Source of the DNA: Oerskovia jenensis
Lineage (GTDB): Bacteria; Actinomycetota; Actinomycetes; Actinomycetales; Cellulomonadaceae
Assembly (NCBI RefSeq): GCF_016907235.1
Contig: NZ_JAFBBO010000001.1
Span: 3,534,001-3,598,000 of the forward strand
Length of the DNA stretch: 64,000 bases
Direction of reading: 5' to 3'
This document shows, one piece after another, positions 19,424 through 27,192 of this stretch; position 1 is the stretch's first letter, and each line of letters begins with the position of its first letter. The notes under the pieces were generated by a model. The model saw only the letters and a list, made by a program, of their open reading frames with translations. It did not search any database and was not told the DNA's origin. A program made the translations under genes and the position numbers.

Positions 19424-19537
19424 CAGCGGCCGCTGGGTTCCGGGGCCGCTCGCGACACGCGGTAGTTCACTCTGGCCGGTAGTGCGGGTTGCGTAGTAGT
19501 GTCTGCCGCACAGGAGTCGGGCGAGCAGGGAGTCAGG

Positions 19538-19870
19538 GTGGACACCACACAGCTGTTGAAGGGCGTCCTCGACGCGGCGGTCCTCGCCGTCGTCGCGGAC
19601 GAGGACGGGTACGGGTACGACGTCGTGCGCCGCCTGCGGGCCGCCGGCCTCCAGGAGGTGGGCGACGCGTCGGTCTACGGCACGCTGCGCCGCCTGTACA
19701 CCGGCGGCATGCTCACGAGCTACGTCGTCCCCTCGGACGAGGGCCCGCACCGCAAGTACTACGGCATCAACGCGCAGGGCCGGGCCATGCTCGACACCCA
19801 GCGCAAGGAGTGGCAGGAGTTCTCCGGCACGCTGACCGGCCTCCTCATGACCTCGGAAGGAGCCGCATGA
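19538..19870 (+). CDS. PadR family transcriptional regulator
   Basis: The 110-residue PadR-type winged-helix regulator opens VDTTQLLKGVLDAAVLAVVA and shows GYGYDVVRRLRAAG and the recognition region VGDASVYGTLRRLYTGGMLT, followed by RKYYGIN. GTG 19538 is chosen because GGGAG lies just upstream; GTG 19499 would add 13 residues unlike the family. TAGT elements repeat upstream (19463, 19480, 19494-19500) and may be its operator. The stop overlaps the next gene as ATGA. PadR plus a membrane partner with an N-terminal DUF1700/HAAS-like domain is a common pair, and the partner is the probable target. Confidence 0.9.
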   Translation: MDTTQLLKGVLDAAVLAVVADEDGYGYDVVRRLRAAGLQEVGDASVYGTLRRLYTGGMLTSYVVPSDEGPHRKYYGINAQGRAMLDTQRKEWQEFSGTLTGLLMTSEGAA

Positions 19871-21264
19871 TGTCCACGACCCTGAGCCCCGAGGCCGTGA
19901 TCCTCGACCAGGTCCGCCGCTACGCCGCGGACGTCCGCGCGCACCTCGCCGACCTCTCGCCCGAGCAGGTCGACGACCTCACCGACGGTCTCGAGGCGGA
20001 CCTCGCGGAGGCGCTCGCCGACATGCCGGGCGCGCTGCGTCCGCTCCCGGAGGGAGGCGAGGTGCCCGACGGCGGAGCGACCACCCTCCTCGACGTCGCC
20101 GCGCGCTTCGGCCCGGCCGCCGGGTACGCGGCCGAGCTCCGGTCTGCCGCTGGCCTGGACCCGGCCGCCCCGGGGCCGCGCCCGCGGCGCAGCCTGGGGG
20201 ACCGGCTGGCCGCGGACGGCAAGCGGTTCGTGTCGGAGTGGAGGTCCCTGTGGGCCCCCGTGACGTCCTCCGCGCAGTGGTCTGCGTTCCTCGAGTTCGC
20301 CGCGGTGCTGCGGCCCGTGTGGTGGGTGCTGCGGGCGTGGGTCGTGGTGCTCGTGCTCTACCGGTGGCTCACCAGCAACCACGGCTTCGAGTTCGTGCCC
20401 CAGGTGGCGGTCTGGCGACTGATCCTGCTGCTCGGGATCGTCGTGAGCGTGCAGTGGGGCCGAGGCCGGTGGTTGCGCTGGCGAGCCGCGCAGGTCTTGC
20501 GCAAGGTCGTCAACGTCCTCGCGGTCCTCGTGGCCGTGCCGGTCGCGGTCCAGGCAATGTTCGGCGCGAGCGGTGAGCTGAACGGGCTGCCGACGGGCTC
20601 CTCTGGCTCGTACGACCAGGGGTATCAGCAGGGCGTCAGCGATGCCTCGAACAGTTACGGAGCGAGCGGTGTGAGCACGGGCGGGGCCGGCAGCGGGGTC
20701 TTCGTCGACGGCTCGCCCGTGAGCAACCTGTTCGTGTACGACGCGAGCGGCCGAGCCCTGCAGGACGTCCAGATCTTCGACGACCAGGGCCGTCCCGTCC
20801 GGACGATCACGGCCGAGGGCGCCACGCAGCCCTGGGTGCTGCCGGACTTCGAGCAGGGGTGGTACTTCCAGCCCTCGTTCTCGACCGACGGGCGCGAGCG
20901 CTGGAACGTCTACCCGTTGCGCGGTCTGCCCGAGGGCGCGGTCGAGTGGGACGGCTCCGAGCGTCCGGTCCCGCTCGAGGGTGAGCAGCCCCGGTCCATG
21001 CCGTCACCGTTCCTCCAGGCGCAGCCTCTCCTGGTGCCCTCGACGGGTGGTGGGACGCAGGCCCCCGCGCCGGATACCGGCACGGCCCCGGCCGACCCCG
21101 GGGCGTCGGCCACCCCGCAGGCTCCGACCGGCGGCGAGGCGCCCGGGGACCAGCCGGCCGAGGGCACCACGGCGCCCTCGGCAAGGACACCGGCTGCGCC
21201 CTCCCCGGCCACCGCGACCCCGGTGCTGGAAGCCTCGACGGGGGCTGCGCCGTCGGGCGGCTGA
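19867..21264 (+). CDS. HAAS/DUF1700-like membrane protein with Pro-rich tail
   Basis: The 465-residue product is the partner of the PadR regulator, with a four-base overlap. Residues 1-105 are a helical domain of the HAAS/DUF1700 type (ILDQVRRYAADVRAHLADLS, then DVAARFGPAAGYAAELR). Three hydrophobic segments follow (about 150-215), then an exposed domain with a Ser/Gly-rich linker and a folded part containing SNLFVYDASGRALQDVQIFD. The last 100 residues are a Pro/Ala/Thr low-complexity tail. Function is unknown; the pair may sense or respond to envelope stress. Confidence 0.75.
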   Translation: MMSTTLSPEAVILDQVRRYAADVRAHLADLSPEQVDDLTDGLEADLAEALADMPGALRPLPEGGEVPDGGATTLLDVAARFGPAAGYAAELRSAAGLDPAAPGPRPRRSLGDRLAADGKRFVSEWRSLWAPVTSSAQWSAFLEFAAVLRPVWWVLRAWVVVLVLYRWLTSNHGFEFVPQVAVWRLILLLGIVVSVQWGRGRWLRWRAAQVLRKVVNVLAVLVAVPVAVQAMFGASGELNGLPTGSSGSYDQGYQQGVSDASNSYGASGVSTGGAGSGVFVDGSPVSNLFVYDASGRALQDVQIFDDQGRPVRTITAEGATQPWVLPDFEQGWYFQPSFSTDGRERWNVYPLRGLPEGAVEWDGSERPVPLEGEQPRSMPSPFLQAQPLLVPSTGGGTQAPAPDTGTAPADPGASATPQAPTGGEAPGDQPAEGTTAPSARTPAAPSPATATPVLEASTGAAPSGG

Positions 21265-21279
21265 CCGTTTCTCGCCGAC

Positions 21280-21312
21280 CCGAGGGCGGCCAGCCGGCCT
21301 GGCCGCCCTCGG
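21280..21312 (+). terminator. 13-bp perfect hairpin terminator
   Basis: CCGAGGGCGGCCA (21280-21292) pairs with its complement at 21300-21312, 15 bases after the stop of the HAAS-type gene. Confidence 0.8.
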
Positions 21313-21367
21313 TGTCGGCCCCTCCGAAACCGCAGGAACGCCCCAAAAAGGCGACCCGCGGAGCGCT

Positions 21368-21383
21368 TGTGAAGGTTGTCACG
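21368..21383. promoter_or_regulatory. CRP/GlxR-like site upstream of ndh
   Basis: TGTGA-AGGTTG-TCACG fits the CRP-family consensus TGTGA-N6-TCACA at 9 of 10 defined positions. It is 57 bases before the NADH dehydrogenase start. CRP/GlxR proteins control respiratory genes in other actinobacteria. The regulator itself is not in the window. Confidence 0.5.
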
Positions 21384-21439
21384 CTCACCAATCGGACAGA
21401 AGTTCACCAAGAAGTTGAAGACAGTAATACTCTGGTTTC

Positions 21440-23011
21440 ATGCCTCAGAATGACCTGACCTCGGTCACCCCTGCCCAGAACGCGGACGTCGCTGCCTCGC
21501 CGCGTCCCCGCAAGGTCCCTCGCATCATCGTCCTGGGTGGCGGCTCTGTCGGTCTGTACTCGGCGCGCCGTCTCCGCAAGAAGCTCGGCAAGCGCGAGGC
21601 GGCCATCGTCGTCGTCGACCCGCGCCCATACATGACGTACGCGCCCTTCCTGCCGGAAGCCGCCGCGGGCTCGATCGACGCGCGCGACGTCGTCGCCCCT
21701 CACCGCCGCGCCCTCAAGGGCGTCGACGTGCTGCAGGGCAAGGTCGTGGAGATCAACCACGCCGGCCGCAGCATCACGATCCACCCGGAGGAGGGCGACG
21801 ACTACTCGGTCTCCTACGACCACCTGATCGTCGGCCTCGGCTCCGTCTCGCGCACGCTGCCCATCCCGGGCCTCGCGGAGAACGCGATCGGCTTCAAGAA
21901 CGTCGAAGAGGCCATCGCGGTCCGCAACCACGTCATCAACCGGATGGACGTCGCGTCGTCCACCTGGGACCAGGAGCTGCGCAAGCGCATGCTCACGTTC
22001 GCGTTCATCGGTGGTGGCTTCGCGGGCATGGAGGCGATCGCCGAGATCGAGGACATGGCGCGCTACGCGACCCGCAACTACCCCACGATCGAGCCCGAGG
22101 ACCTGCGCTTCGTGATGATCGAGGGCTCGGGTCGCATCCTGCCCGAGGTCTCCGAGCCCATGGGGCTGTACGCGCTCGAGGAGCTCAAGAAGCGCGGCAT
22201 CGAGTTCCACCTGAACACGTTCCTGTCGTCGTGCGTCGACGGCCACGTCGTGACCTCGACGGGCGTCGAGTTCGACACCGACACCATCGTGTGGACCGCG
22301 GGCGTCAAGGCGAACCCGGTCCTCAAGGAGAGCTCGGACCTGCCCGTCGACAAGCTCGGCCGCGTGATCGTGCTGCCGACGCTCCAGGTCGCGGACGAGG
22401 ACGGCAACGTCATCCCCGACGCGTGGGCCGCAGGCGACTGCGCCGCCGTCCCGGACCTGCTGAACCCCGGCAAGTTCTGCCCGCCGAACGCGCAGCACGC
22501 GATCCGCGAGGCCACGCGCCTCGCGGACAACCTGGTCGCGATCCTGCACAGCGACGAGCCCGTCGAGTACAAGCACAAGAGCGTCGGTACGGTCGCCTCG
22601 CTCGGGTTGTACAAGGGCGTCGCGGAGCTGTTCGGCATCTTCAAGCTCAAGGGCTTCCTCGCCTGGGCCATGCACCGCAGCTACCACGTGATGGCGATGC
22701 CCACGGGCAACCGCAAGATCCGCATCGCGATCGGCTGGATGGGCCAGTTCCTCATGGGCCGCGAGCTCGTCTCGCTCGGTTCGCTGCACGACCCGCGTGC
22801 GGAGTTCCGCCAGGCGTCCGTGCCGCCCAAGGCCGCGGGCGAGCCCATCAAGCAGGAGGCCGTGTCGTCAGCCTCCGAGGCCGAGAACGGTGGCGCCGGT
22901 TCCGCCAAGACCGCCCCTGCGGCGGCCGCAGCCCCGGTCGAGGCCGCCGCTGCCGGCGAGGGCCACGGTCCCGCGAAGAAGGCGACCAAGAAGGCCGCGA
23001 CCAAGGCCTGA
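21440..23011 (+). CDS. ndh: Type II NADH dehydrogenase (NAD(P)/FAD-dependent oxidoreductase)
   Basis: This is a single-subunit, non-proton-pumping enzyme passing electrons from NADH to menaquinone. The 523-residue product has the FAD dinucleotide fold RIIVLGGGSVGLYSARRL (about 29-46), a second Rossmann motif FAFIGGGFAGMEAIAE (about 190-206) and the closing AAGDCAAVPD (about 331). A membrane-anchoring C-terminal region with hydrophobic stretches follows. The last 55 residues are an Ala/Lys-rich tail ending in KKATKKAATKA, unusual for the family and reminiscent of histone-like tails. ATG 21440 follows TAATAC by a few bases. Confidence 0.9.
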   Translation: MPQNDLTSVTPAQNADVAASPRPRKVPRIIVLGGGSVGLYSARRLRKKLGKREAAIVVVDPRPYMTYAPFLPEAAAGSIDARDVVAPHRRALKGVDVLQGKVVEINHAGRSITIHPEEGDDYSVSYDHLIVGLGSVSRTLPIPGLAENAIGFKNVEEAIAVRNHVINRMDVASSTWDQELRKRMLTFAFIGGGFAGMEAIAEIEDMARYATRNYPTIEPEDLRFVMIEGSGRILPEVSEPMGLYALEELKKRGIEFHLNTFLSSCVDGHVVTSTGVEFDTDTIVWTAGVKANPVLKESSDLPVDKLGRVIVLPTLQVADEDGNVIPDAWAAGDCAAVPDLLNPGKFCPPNAQHAIREATRLADNLVAILHSDEPVEYKHKSVGTVASLGLYKGVAELFGIFKLKGFLAWAMHRSYHVMAMPTGNRKIRIAIGWMGQFLMGRELVSLGSLHDPRAEFRQASVPPKAAGEPIKQEAVSSASEAENGGAGSAKTAPAAAAAPVEAAAAGEGHGPAKKATKKAATKA

Positions 23012-23038
23012 GCCTGCTCGCAGCTCTGCACGCGCCGT

Positions 23039-23066
23039 GAGGGCGGTCCCGGGTGGGACCGCCCTC
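23039..23066 (+). terminator. 12-bp perfect hairpin terminator of ndh
   Basis: GAGGGCGGTCCC (23039-23050) pairs with GGGACCGCCCTC (23055-23066) around a GGGT loop, 28 bases after the stop. Confidence 0.85.
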
Positions 23067-23137
23067 CCGGCGTTCTGCTGCGTGGCCGGGGACGGCCACC
23101 CGTTTCACGTGAATCCATCGCGGCGCACAATGGACGG

Positions 23138-23995
23138 GTGAGCACTCGCGTGGTCGACGACCTGCGGTCCCGGGCGGGCCGAGCCCTGTTCGAGCGCGTC
23201 GCGGGCCCGGACGGTCCCGCAGAGCGGTCGCGCATCCACGACACCCCGGGCCCACGCTGGTTCCCGCCCGACTCGGCGATCGCGCGCGTGCACGGCGACG
23301 CGTCGATGTTCGTGGGCGGCCTGCGCGCGCTGCTGCTCCAGTCGCTGCACCCGCTCGCGATGGCCGCGGTCGCGGCGCACTCCGGGTACCGGGGCGACCC
23401 GTGGGGGCGCCTGGCCCGCACGAGCACGTTCCTCGCGGTCACGACGTTCGGGACGGTCGAGCACGCGCAGCAGGCGATCGACGTCGTCCGCTCGGTGCAC
23501 GTCCGCGTGCGCGGCACGGCTCCCGACGGGCGCCCGTACGCGGCCGACGACCCCTGGCTGCTGCGCTGGGTCCACGTCGCCGAGGCCGACAGCTTCCTCG
23601 CCGCGCACCAGCGCTACGGCGAACGCCCGCTCGACGCCGCGGGCTGCGACGAGTACCTGGCCCAGGCCGCGACGATCGCCGACCGGCTCGGGGCCGTGGA
23701 CCCGCCTCGCTCGCGCGCTGAGCTGGCGAGGGCCTTCGAGGAGTTCCGCCCGCAGCTCGCGAGGACCACCGAGTCCGACGACGTCGCTCGCTTCCTGCTG
23801 TCCGAGCCGCCTCTCCCGTTCCTCGCTCGGGGGCCCTACGCGGCGTTGGGGGCGGCCTCGGTCGCGTCGCTGCCGCCGTGGTCGCGGCGCATGTTCCCGG
23901 TGCGGTGGCCGATGCGGGGCGAGTCGGTGCTCGTGCGGGCCGGCGGTCGGACGGTCACGAAGGCGATCCGCTGGGCGCTGGCGGGCTCGCGGTAG
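23138..23995 (+). CDS. Oxygenase MpaB family protein (DUF2236)
   Basis: The 285-residue product belongs to the MpaB/latex-clearing-protein-like haem family. Visible family features are HGDASMFVGGLRALLLQSLHPL (broken here as HGDASMFVGG and LLLQSLHPLAMAAV), the GRLARTSTFLAVTTFGT segment, and the histidine in WVHVAEADSFLAAHQRYG that could coordinate haem. The start is GTG 23138. Substrates of actinobacterial members are mostly unknown. It stands alone between the ndh terminator and the tRNA gene. Confidence 0.85.
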   Translation: MSTRVVDDLRSRAGRALFERVAGPDGPAERSRIHDTPGPRWFPPDSAIARVHGDASMFVGGLRALLLQSLHPLAMAAVAAHSGYRGDPWGRLARTSTFLAVTTFGTVEHAQQAIDVVRSVHVRVRGTAPDGRPYAADDPWLLRWVHVAEADSFLAAHQRYGERPLDAAGCDEYLAQAATIADRLGAVDPPRSRAELARAFEEFRPQLARTTESDDVARFLLSEPPLPFLARGPYAALGAASVASLPPWSRRMFPVRWPMRGESVLVRAGGRTVTKAIRWALAGSR

Positions 23996-24087
23996 TGGCC
24001 CGGTGGCTGTCCCGAGCGTCGAAGGCGGGGACCGGCTTCCTGGTCCCGCCTGTCCGCCCGACCGTCGCCGGGATATCCTCACCCCCG

Positions 24088-24161
24088 GCCCCCATAGCCC
24101 AATCGGCAGAGGCATCCGACTTAAAATCGGCGCAGTCTGGGTTCGAGTCCCAGTGGGGGCA
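24088..24161 (+). tRNA. tRNA with UAA anticodon (Leu by anticodon), short variable loop
   Basis: A full cloverleaf can be drawn: acceptor GCCCCCA (24088-24094) with TGGGGGC (24154-24160), D-arm, anticodon stem CCGA/TCGG, loop CTTAAAA with anticodon TAA at 24122-24124, variable loop GCAGT, T-stem CTGGG/CCCAG and T-loop TTCGAGT. Discriminator A and CC follow; CCA is not fully encoded. A TATCCT box lies at 24074-24079. The anticodon reads UUA (Leu), but bacterial tRNA-Leu has a long variable arm and this one has five bases, so its charging identity is uncertain. Confidence 0.85.
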
Positions 24162-24163
24162 CC

Positions 24164-24475
24164 GGCGTCAGTGCAGGTCACCCTTGACAGTGGCGGGTAG
24201 GAGTCGCGTGTCGTCGTGCGGATTGGTCGCTCGATCGTGGAGGGGAGACGTCTACCAGACGGGCCGCCTCGACTAGCGCGACTGCGATTCGGTCGTCTGG
24301 GAGTAGCCCGATTGGGGCCCGGAGGGTGCACTGCCTACGCACTTCGGAGCCACAGGACTCGCTGGCCCTCGGGTAGCTCGGCGTGGAGCTGAGCCCAGGC
24401 GTCGTCGTAGGTGGGTGCCTAGGGCGTGAACGCGGGAACGCCCCGCCGTCCAGGGGGGGCGTTCCCGGGTGCGGT
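24164..24475. other. Gene-free stretch downstream of the tRNA
   Basis: No convincing gene is seen in these 312 bases. On the minus strand 24340-24415 reads for 27 codons as protein-like sequence (TYDDAWAQLHAELPEGQRV) between stops, which may be a remnant of a gene. The hairpin at 24434-24466 terminates the lectin gene. Confidence 0.4.
24434..24466 (-). terminator. Terminator of the lectin/NlpC-P60 gene
   Basis: GGGAACGCCCC (24434-24444) pairs with GGGGCGTTCCC (24456-24466), ten bases beyond the stop of the minus-strand gene. Confidence 0.8.
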
Positions 24476-25705
24476 TCAGCCGGTCGGGCGTGCGACGTAG
24501 GGCATCAGCTTGCTTCCGCCGTAGATGTTGATGATGCGAACGGTCTTGCCGGGCTGGGGGGCCTCGATGACCTTTCCGTTGCCGATGTACATCATGACAT
24601 GGTGAATGGTGGTGGGGTCGTTGGTGTTGGTGGCAAGAAACAAAAGGTCTCCTGGTTGCTTCTGGCCGTAAGGCACCTTCGGGAGAGTGATGTACTGGTT
24701 CTCCGATTTGCGGGCGATTGATATCCCGGCTGCTTGCCAGGCCTTCATCGTCAGGCCTGAGCAGTCGAAGTAGGTCGGCCCCGTTCCGCCGAGCTGGTAG
24801 GGCTTTCCGAGCTGGGCGGTTGCGTAGTTGATCGCGGTCTGGACCTTCGATGGGAGCGACGGACCTGGCGGCGTCGGCGTGGCAGGCGGCTGGTAGCCGG
24901 GGTATGTGTAGGTCTGCCAGGTCGGCACGGCGGCGTTGGTGTACAGAACGAAGTTGCCGTCGTCCTGAACCTGCATGAAGCCGGCGCCTCGTCCGGAGGT
25001 GTAGGTCTGCCAGATCACCGAGTCGTTCGGGCCGTAGAGAACGAGGTTTCCGTCGGTCTGGATCTGAAGGCGGTCAGGTGTCGAGCCGCGGGTGCCGGAC
25101 TGCCAGGTCCAACCGGCCGGCCCGTAGAGGACGAGGTTTCCGTCGGTCTGCAGGACGAGGTCATAGGCGCCATTCGGCGACATGAGGTGGTCGCCTGGGC
25201 GCATGACGCCGTGCGCGGCCAGGCGTGCAGGGTAGTACTTCGTGCCTGTGTTCCACACCGGTGTGGCGTCACTGCGATACAGGACGAAGTTCCCGTCGTC
25301 CTGGAGCTGCGCGAAGGTTGCACCCTGTCCATCGACGTCGGCGTGCCACAGAGGCTGGCTCGACGCGTTGTAGACGACAAGGTTCCCATCGGTCTGGAAG
25401 CGTGCGAACGCTCCTGGGTTCCCGTCGGTGTCCGACTGCCAACGGACGTGACCGCCGGGGGCGTAGAGGACAAGGTTGCCGTCGGTCTGCATCGCGAGGA
25501 CGAGGTTCCCGCTCGGCGAGACGAGGCGTTCTCCGCCGTGCAATTCCTCGCCCCCCGCGAGCTGCGGGGTTTCCGGGGTGGCCTGCGCGGGACTCGCCAG
25601 GAACGCCCCGCCTATCGCCAGGACAAGAGAAAGAAGGGCCGCGGTGATCGCGCGCACCAATAGCGCACGTGGCCGCGATGGAGATTCGGAGTGTTCGTCT
25701 TTCAT
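24476..25705 (-). CDS. Secreted B-lectin / NlpC-P60 peptidoglycan hydrolase
   Basis: The 409-residue exported protein joins mannose-binding-type lectin repeats to a cell-wall peptidase. After a signal peptide (about 13-42, ending near SPAQA) there are six QxDGNxVLY repeats (for example QTDGNLVLY, QDDGNFVLY), forming two bulb-type lectin domains. A Pro-rich linker leads to an NlpC/P60 domain with catalytic Cys in YFDCSGLTMKAW (near 313) and His in IHHVMMYIGNGKVIEA (near 366). ATG 25705 is preferred over 25723 because GGGGGAGG precedes it. Codon use is visibly less GC-rich than the neighbours, which suggests later acquisition. It may remodel the wall or attack glycan-coated competitors. Confidence 0.88.
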   Translation of the reverse strand: MKDEHSESPSRPRALLVRAITAALLSLVLAIGGAFLASPAQATPETPQLAGGEELHGGERLVSPSGNLVLAMQTDGNLVLYAPGGHVRWQSDTDGNPGAFARFQTDGNLVVYNASSQPLWHADVDGQGATFAQLQDDGNFVLYRSDATPVWNTGTKYYPARLAAHGVMRPGDHLMSPNGAYDLVLQTDGNLVLYGPAGWTWQSGTRGSTPDRLQIQTDGNLVLYGPNDSVIWQTYTSGRGAGFMQVQDDGNFVLYTNAAVPTWQTYTYPGYQPPATPTPPGPSLPSKVQTAINYATAQLGKPYQLGGTGPTYFDCSGLTMKAWQAAGISIARKSENQYITLPKVPYGQKQPGDLLFLATNTNDPTTIHHVMMYIGNGKVIEAPQPGKTVRIINIYGGSKLMPYVARPTG

Positions 25706-26015
25706 GCTGCCTCCCCCACACATGGTTGCCTGACCGAACGGTCAGATTGTGCGGCAGTTTGGCGCAAAACCCATCGTCACGCAAGGGAGTGGATGCGTAC
25801 CTTTTCAACTACTTTGCGAGTTGGGGCCAAGTTTCAACGAATAGCGTCGCTCGCCGCCTTGAAGCTCAGGAGGTTTTTCACCCTTCCAGCAACACGTGGT
25901 TCGCCGGGGGCGTGACGCGTTCACTCCCGCGAGGGCGAGGGCGAGGGCGAGGGCGAGGGCGAGGTCGTGACGGGCGGCTAGCGAGCGGGAGCGTTCGGGA
26001 CGTCCACGGCCGCCG
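25706..26015. other. Intergenic region with AT-richer segment and hexamer repeat
   Basis: No gene is seen. 25745-25905 is clearly less GC-rich than the flanks, in keeping with the lectin gene. 25931-25964 is GAGGGC repeated five times plus four bases. Confidence 0.6.
25730..25745. promoter_or_regulatory. TetR-type palindrome upstream of the lectin gene
   Basis: CTGACCG-AA-CGGTCAG is a 7-bp-arm palindrome of the TGACCGNNCGGTCA class bound by TetR-family repressors in actinobacteria. It is 24 bases before the lectin start. No TetR gene lies nearby, so the regulator would be encoded elsewhere. Confidence 0.5.
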
Positions 26016-26411
26016 CTACGACAACCCCGTCGGCCCGTCCGGCTCCGGGTCCTCGGCGGCCTCCTGCCCGAGCGAGACCTGGTTCCCGTCGGGGTCGAGC
26101 ACGCGCGCGACGCGTTCGCCCCACGGCTGGTCCTCGGGCGGCGAGACCACGACGACCCCGGCCGCCGACAGGTGGGAGACGGCCTGGTCGCAGTCGTCGA
26201 CCGTGACCCACAGGTGCGCGCGCCCCACGTCGGCGCTCTCACGGTCGACCCCGATCCCCAGCGAGGCGTCGCCCACGGTGACCGAGACGTACACGGGTGG
26301 GCCGTCGTCGGGGAACTGGTAGGTGACCGTTCCGCGAAGCAGGTCGCGGTAGAAGACGAGCGACCGGTCGAGGTCTGGGGTGACGAGGATGGGGAAGAGC
26401 GTGCGGAACAT
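26016..26411 (-). CDS. VOC family protein (glyoxalase/bleomycin-resistance fold)
   Basis: The 131-residue protein has the paired beta-alpha-beta-beta-beta modules of the vicinal oxygen chelate fold: PILVTPDLDRSLVFYRDLLR at the N-terminus and AHLWVTVDDCDQAVSHLSAAG in the middle, ending with RVARVLDPDGNQVSLGQ. Members range from lyases to antibiotic-binding proteins, and the substrate here is unknown. A TAACGT box and GAGAGG lie upstream of the ATG. It is divergent from the PopR-type regulator gene. Confidence 0.85.
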   Translation of the reverse strand: MFRTLFPILVTPDLDRSLVFYRDLLRGTVTYQFPDDGPPVYVSVTVGDASLGIGVDRESADVGRAHLWVTVDDCDQAVSHLSAAGVVVVSPPEDQPWGERVARVLDPDGNQVSLGQEAAEDPEPDGPTGLS

Positions 26412-26566
26412 CGGTGGGCCGCCTCTCGCGAAGGTCTCCTCGGAGTCGTTCCCACGTTACGCCAGCAGCAGACGGGCCACTTCTGCGGGCGTCGGCTGCC
26501 TGGGACGGCGCTAGGTTGAGGGCACGAGCGCAGCCGCGCCGCACGACCGCGACGAAGGAGCACGCG

Positions 26567-26986
26567 ATGGCAGCCGCAGGCCAGGTGGTGCTCTTCGAGC
26601 GCCGGACGTCCGAGCCGTTGCTGCGGCACGTCGTGGGTGGCATCCTGCGCGCCGAGCGCACCGAGCAGGCGCGCACGCTGCTCGACGTCGCGCTCGCGGC
26701 GCAGGTCTCGACGGCGTACCTCTCGGAGGTCGAGCGCGGCCGCAAGGAGGCGTCGTCCGAGGTCCTGGCCGCGATCTGCCGTGCTCTCGGCCTGCGTGTG
26801 GTCGACCTGCTGGCGCGCAGCCAGGACGAGTTCGACGCCGAGGCGGCACGCCGGGTCGGTGCCGAGCGCCGCAGCCTCTCGTCGCAGCCGCGCGCCGCGC
26901 GCGAGCTCCACGCGCTCGTCGCGGCGCCTCGCCCGGCCTCGCGCCAGGGCGCGCCGTCGACGACCGTCCTGACGCTGGCAGCCTGA
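26567..26986 (+). CDS. popR: PopR/ClgR-type XRE-family activator
   Basis: The 139-residue protein has an HTH_XRE domain (about 18-75) of the ClgR/PopR kind: LLRHVVGGILRAER, STAYLSEVERGRKEASSEV and ICRALGLRVVDLL. In Streptomyces, PopR activates the clpP3-clpP4 operon and is itself degraded through C-terminal alanines; this protein ends in TVLTLAA. ATG 26567 is preceded by AAGGAG (26555-26560) and a TAGGTT box at 26512. A clpP pair with two PopR-type boxes lies 1.1 kb downstream on the other strand. ClgR, which controls clpP1-clpP2, is the alternative assignment. Confidence 0.75.
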   Translation: MAAAGQVVLFERRTSEPLLRHVVGGILRAERTEQARTLLDVALAAQVSTAYLSEVERGRKEASSEVLAAICRALGLRVVDLLARSQDEFDAEAARRVGAERRSLSSQPRAARELHALVAAPRPASRQGAPSTTVLTLAA

Positions 26987-27115
26987 CCGGCCCGCCTACC
27001 CGGCCCGGCCCGCCTACCCGGCCCGGCCCACCTACCCTGCCCGGACCGCGCGCCCCGACACACCGGCCCGGACCGCGCGCCCCGACAGACCCGCGCGCCC
27101 CCGGGTTCCGCCTAG
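26987..27115. repeat. Tandem repeats after popR
   Basis: Two unit types are seen: an 18-base unit containing CCTACCCGGCCCGGCCC (about two and a half copies, 26990-27040) and a 27-base unit starting CGGACCGCGCGCCCCGACA (two copies, about 27042-27090). No ORF of note is formed. Confidence 0.7.
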
Positions 27116-27192
27116 GGTGAATCCCGCCCCGAGAGACGGCGATCTGTCCGTTTCGCCGCGCGCCGTGCGCCCGTCGGTGGTGTGCTGTCTGG

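Noticed and set aside
21367-21385. Rex-type site before the NADH dehydrogenase
   Set aside because: The left half TTGTGAA fits, but the right half does not mirror it. The CRP-type reading fits both halves better.
24340-24415. Short protein-like frame (27 codons) on the minus strand after the tRNA
   Set aside because: It is bounded by stops and has no start or ribosome site. It is mentioned only as a possible remnant.
24164-24475. Possible att site duplicating the tRNA 3' end
   Set aside because: I looked for a second copy of the T-arm/acceptor sequence near the lectin gene and in the next 2 kb and found none, so an integrated element is not supported.
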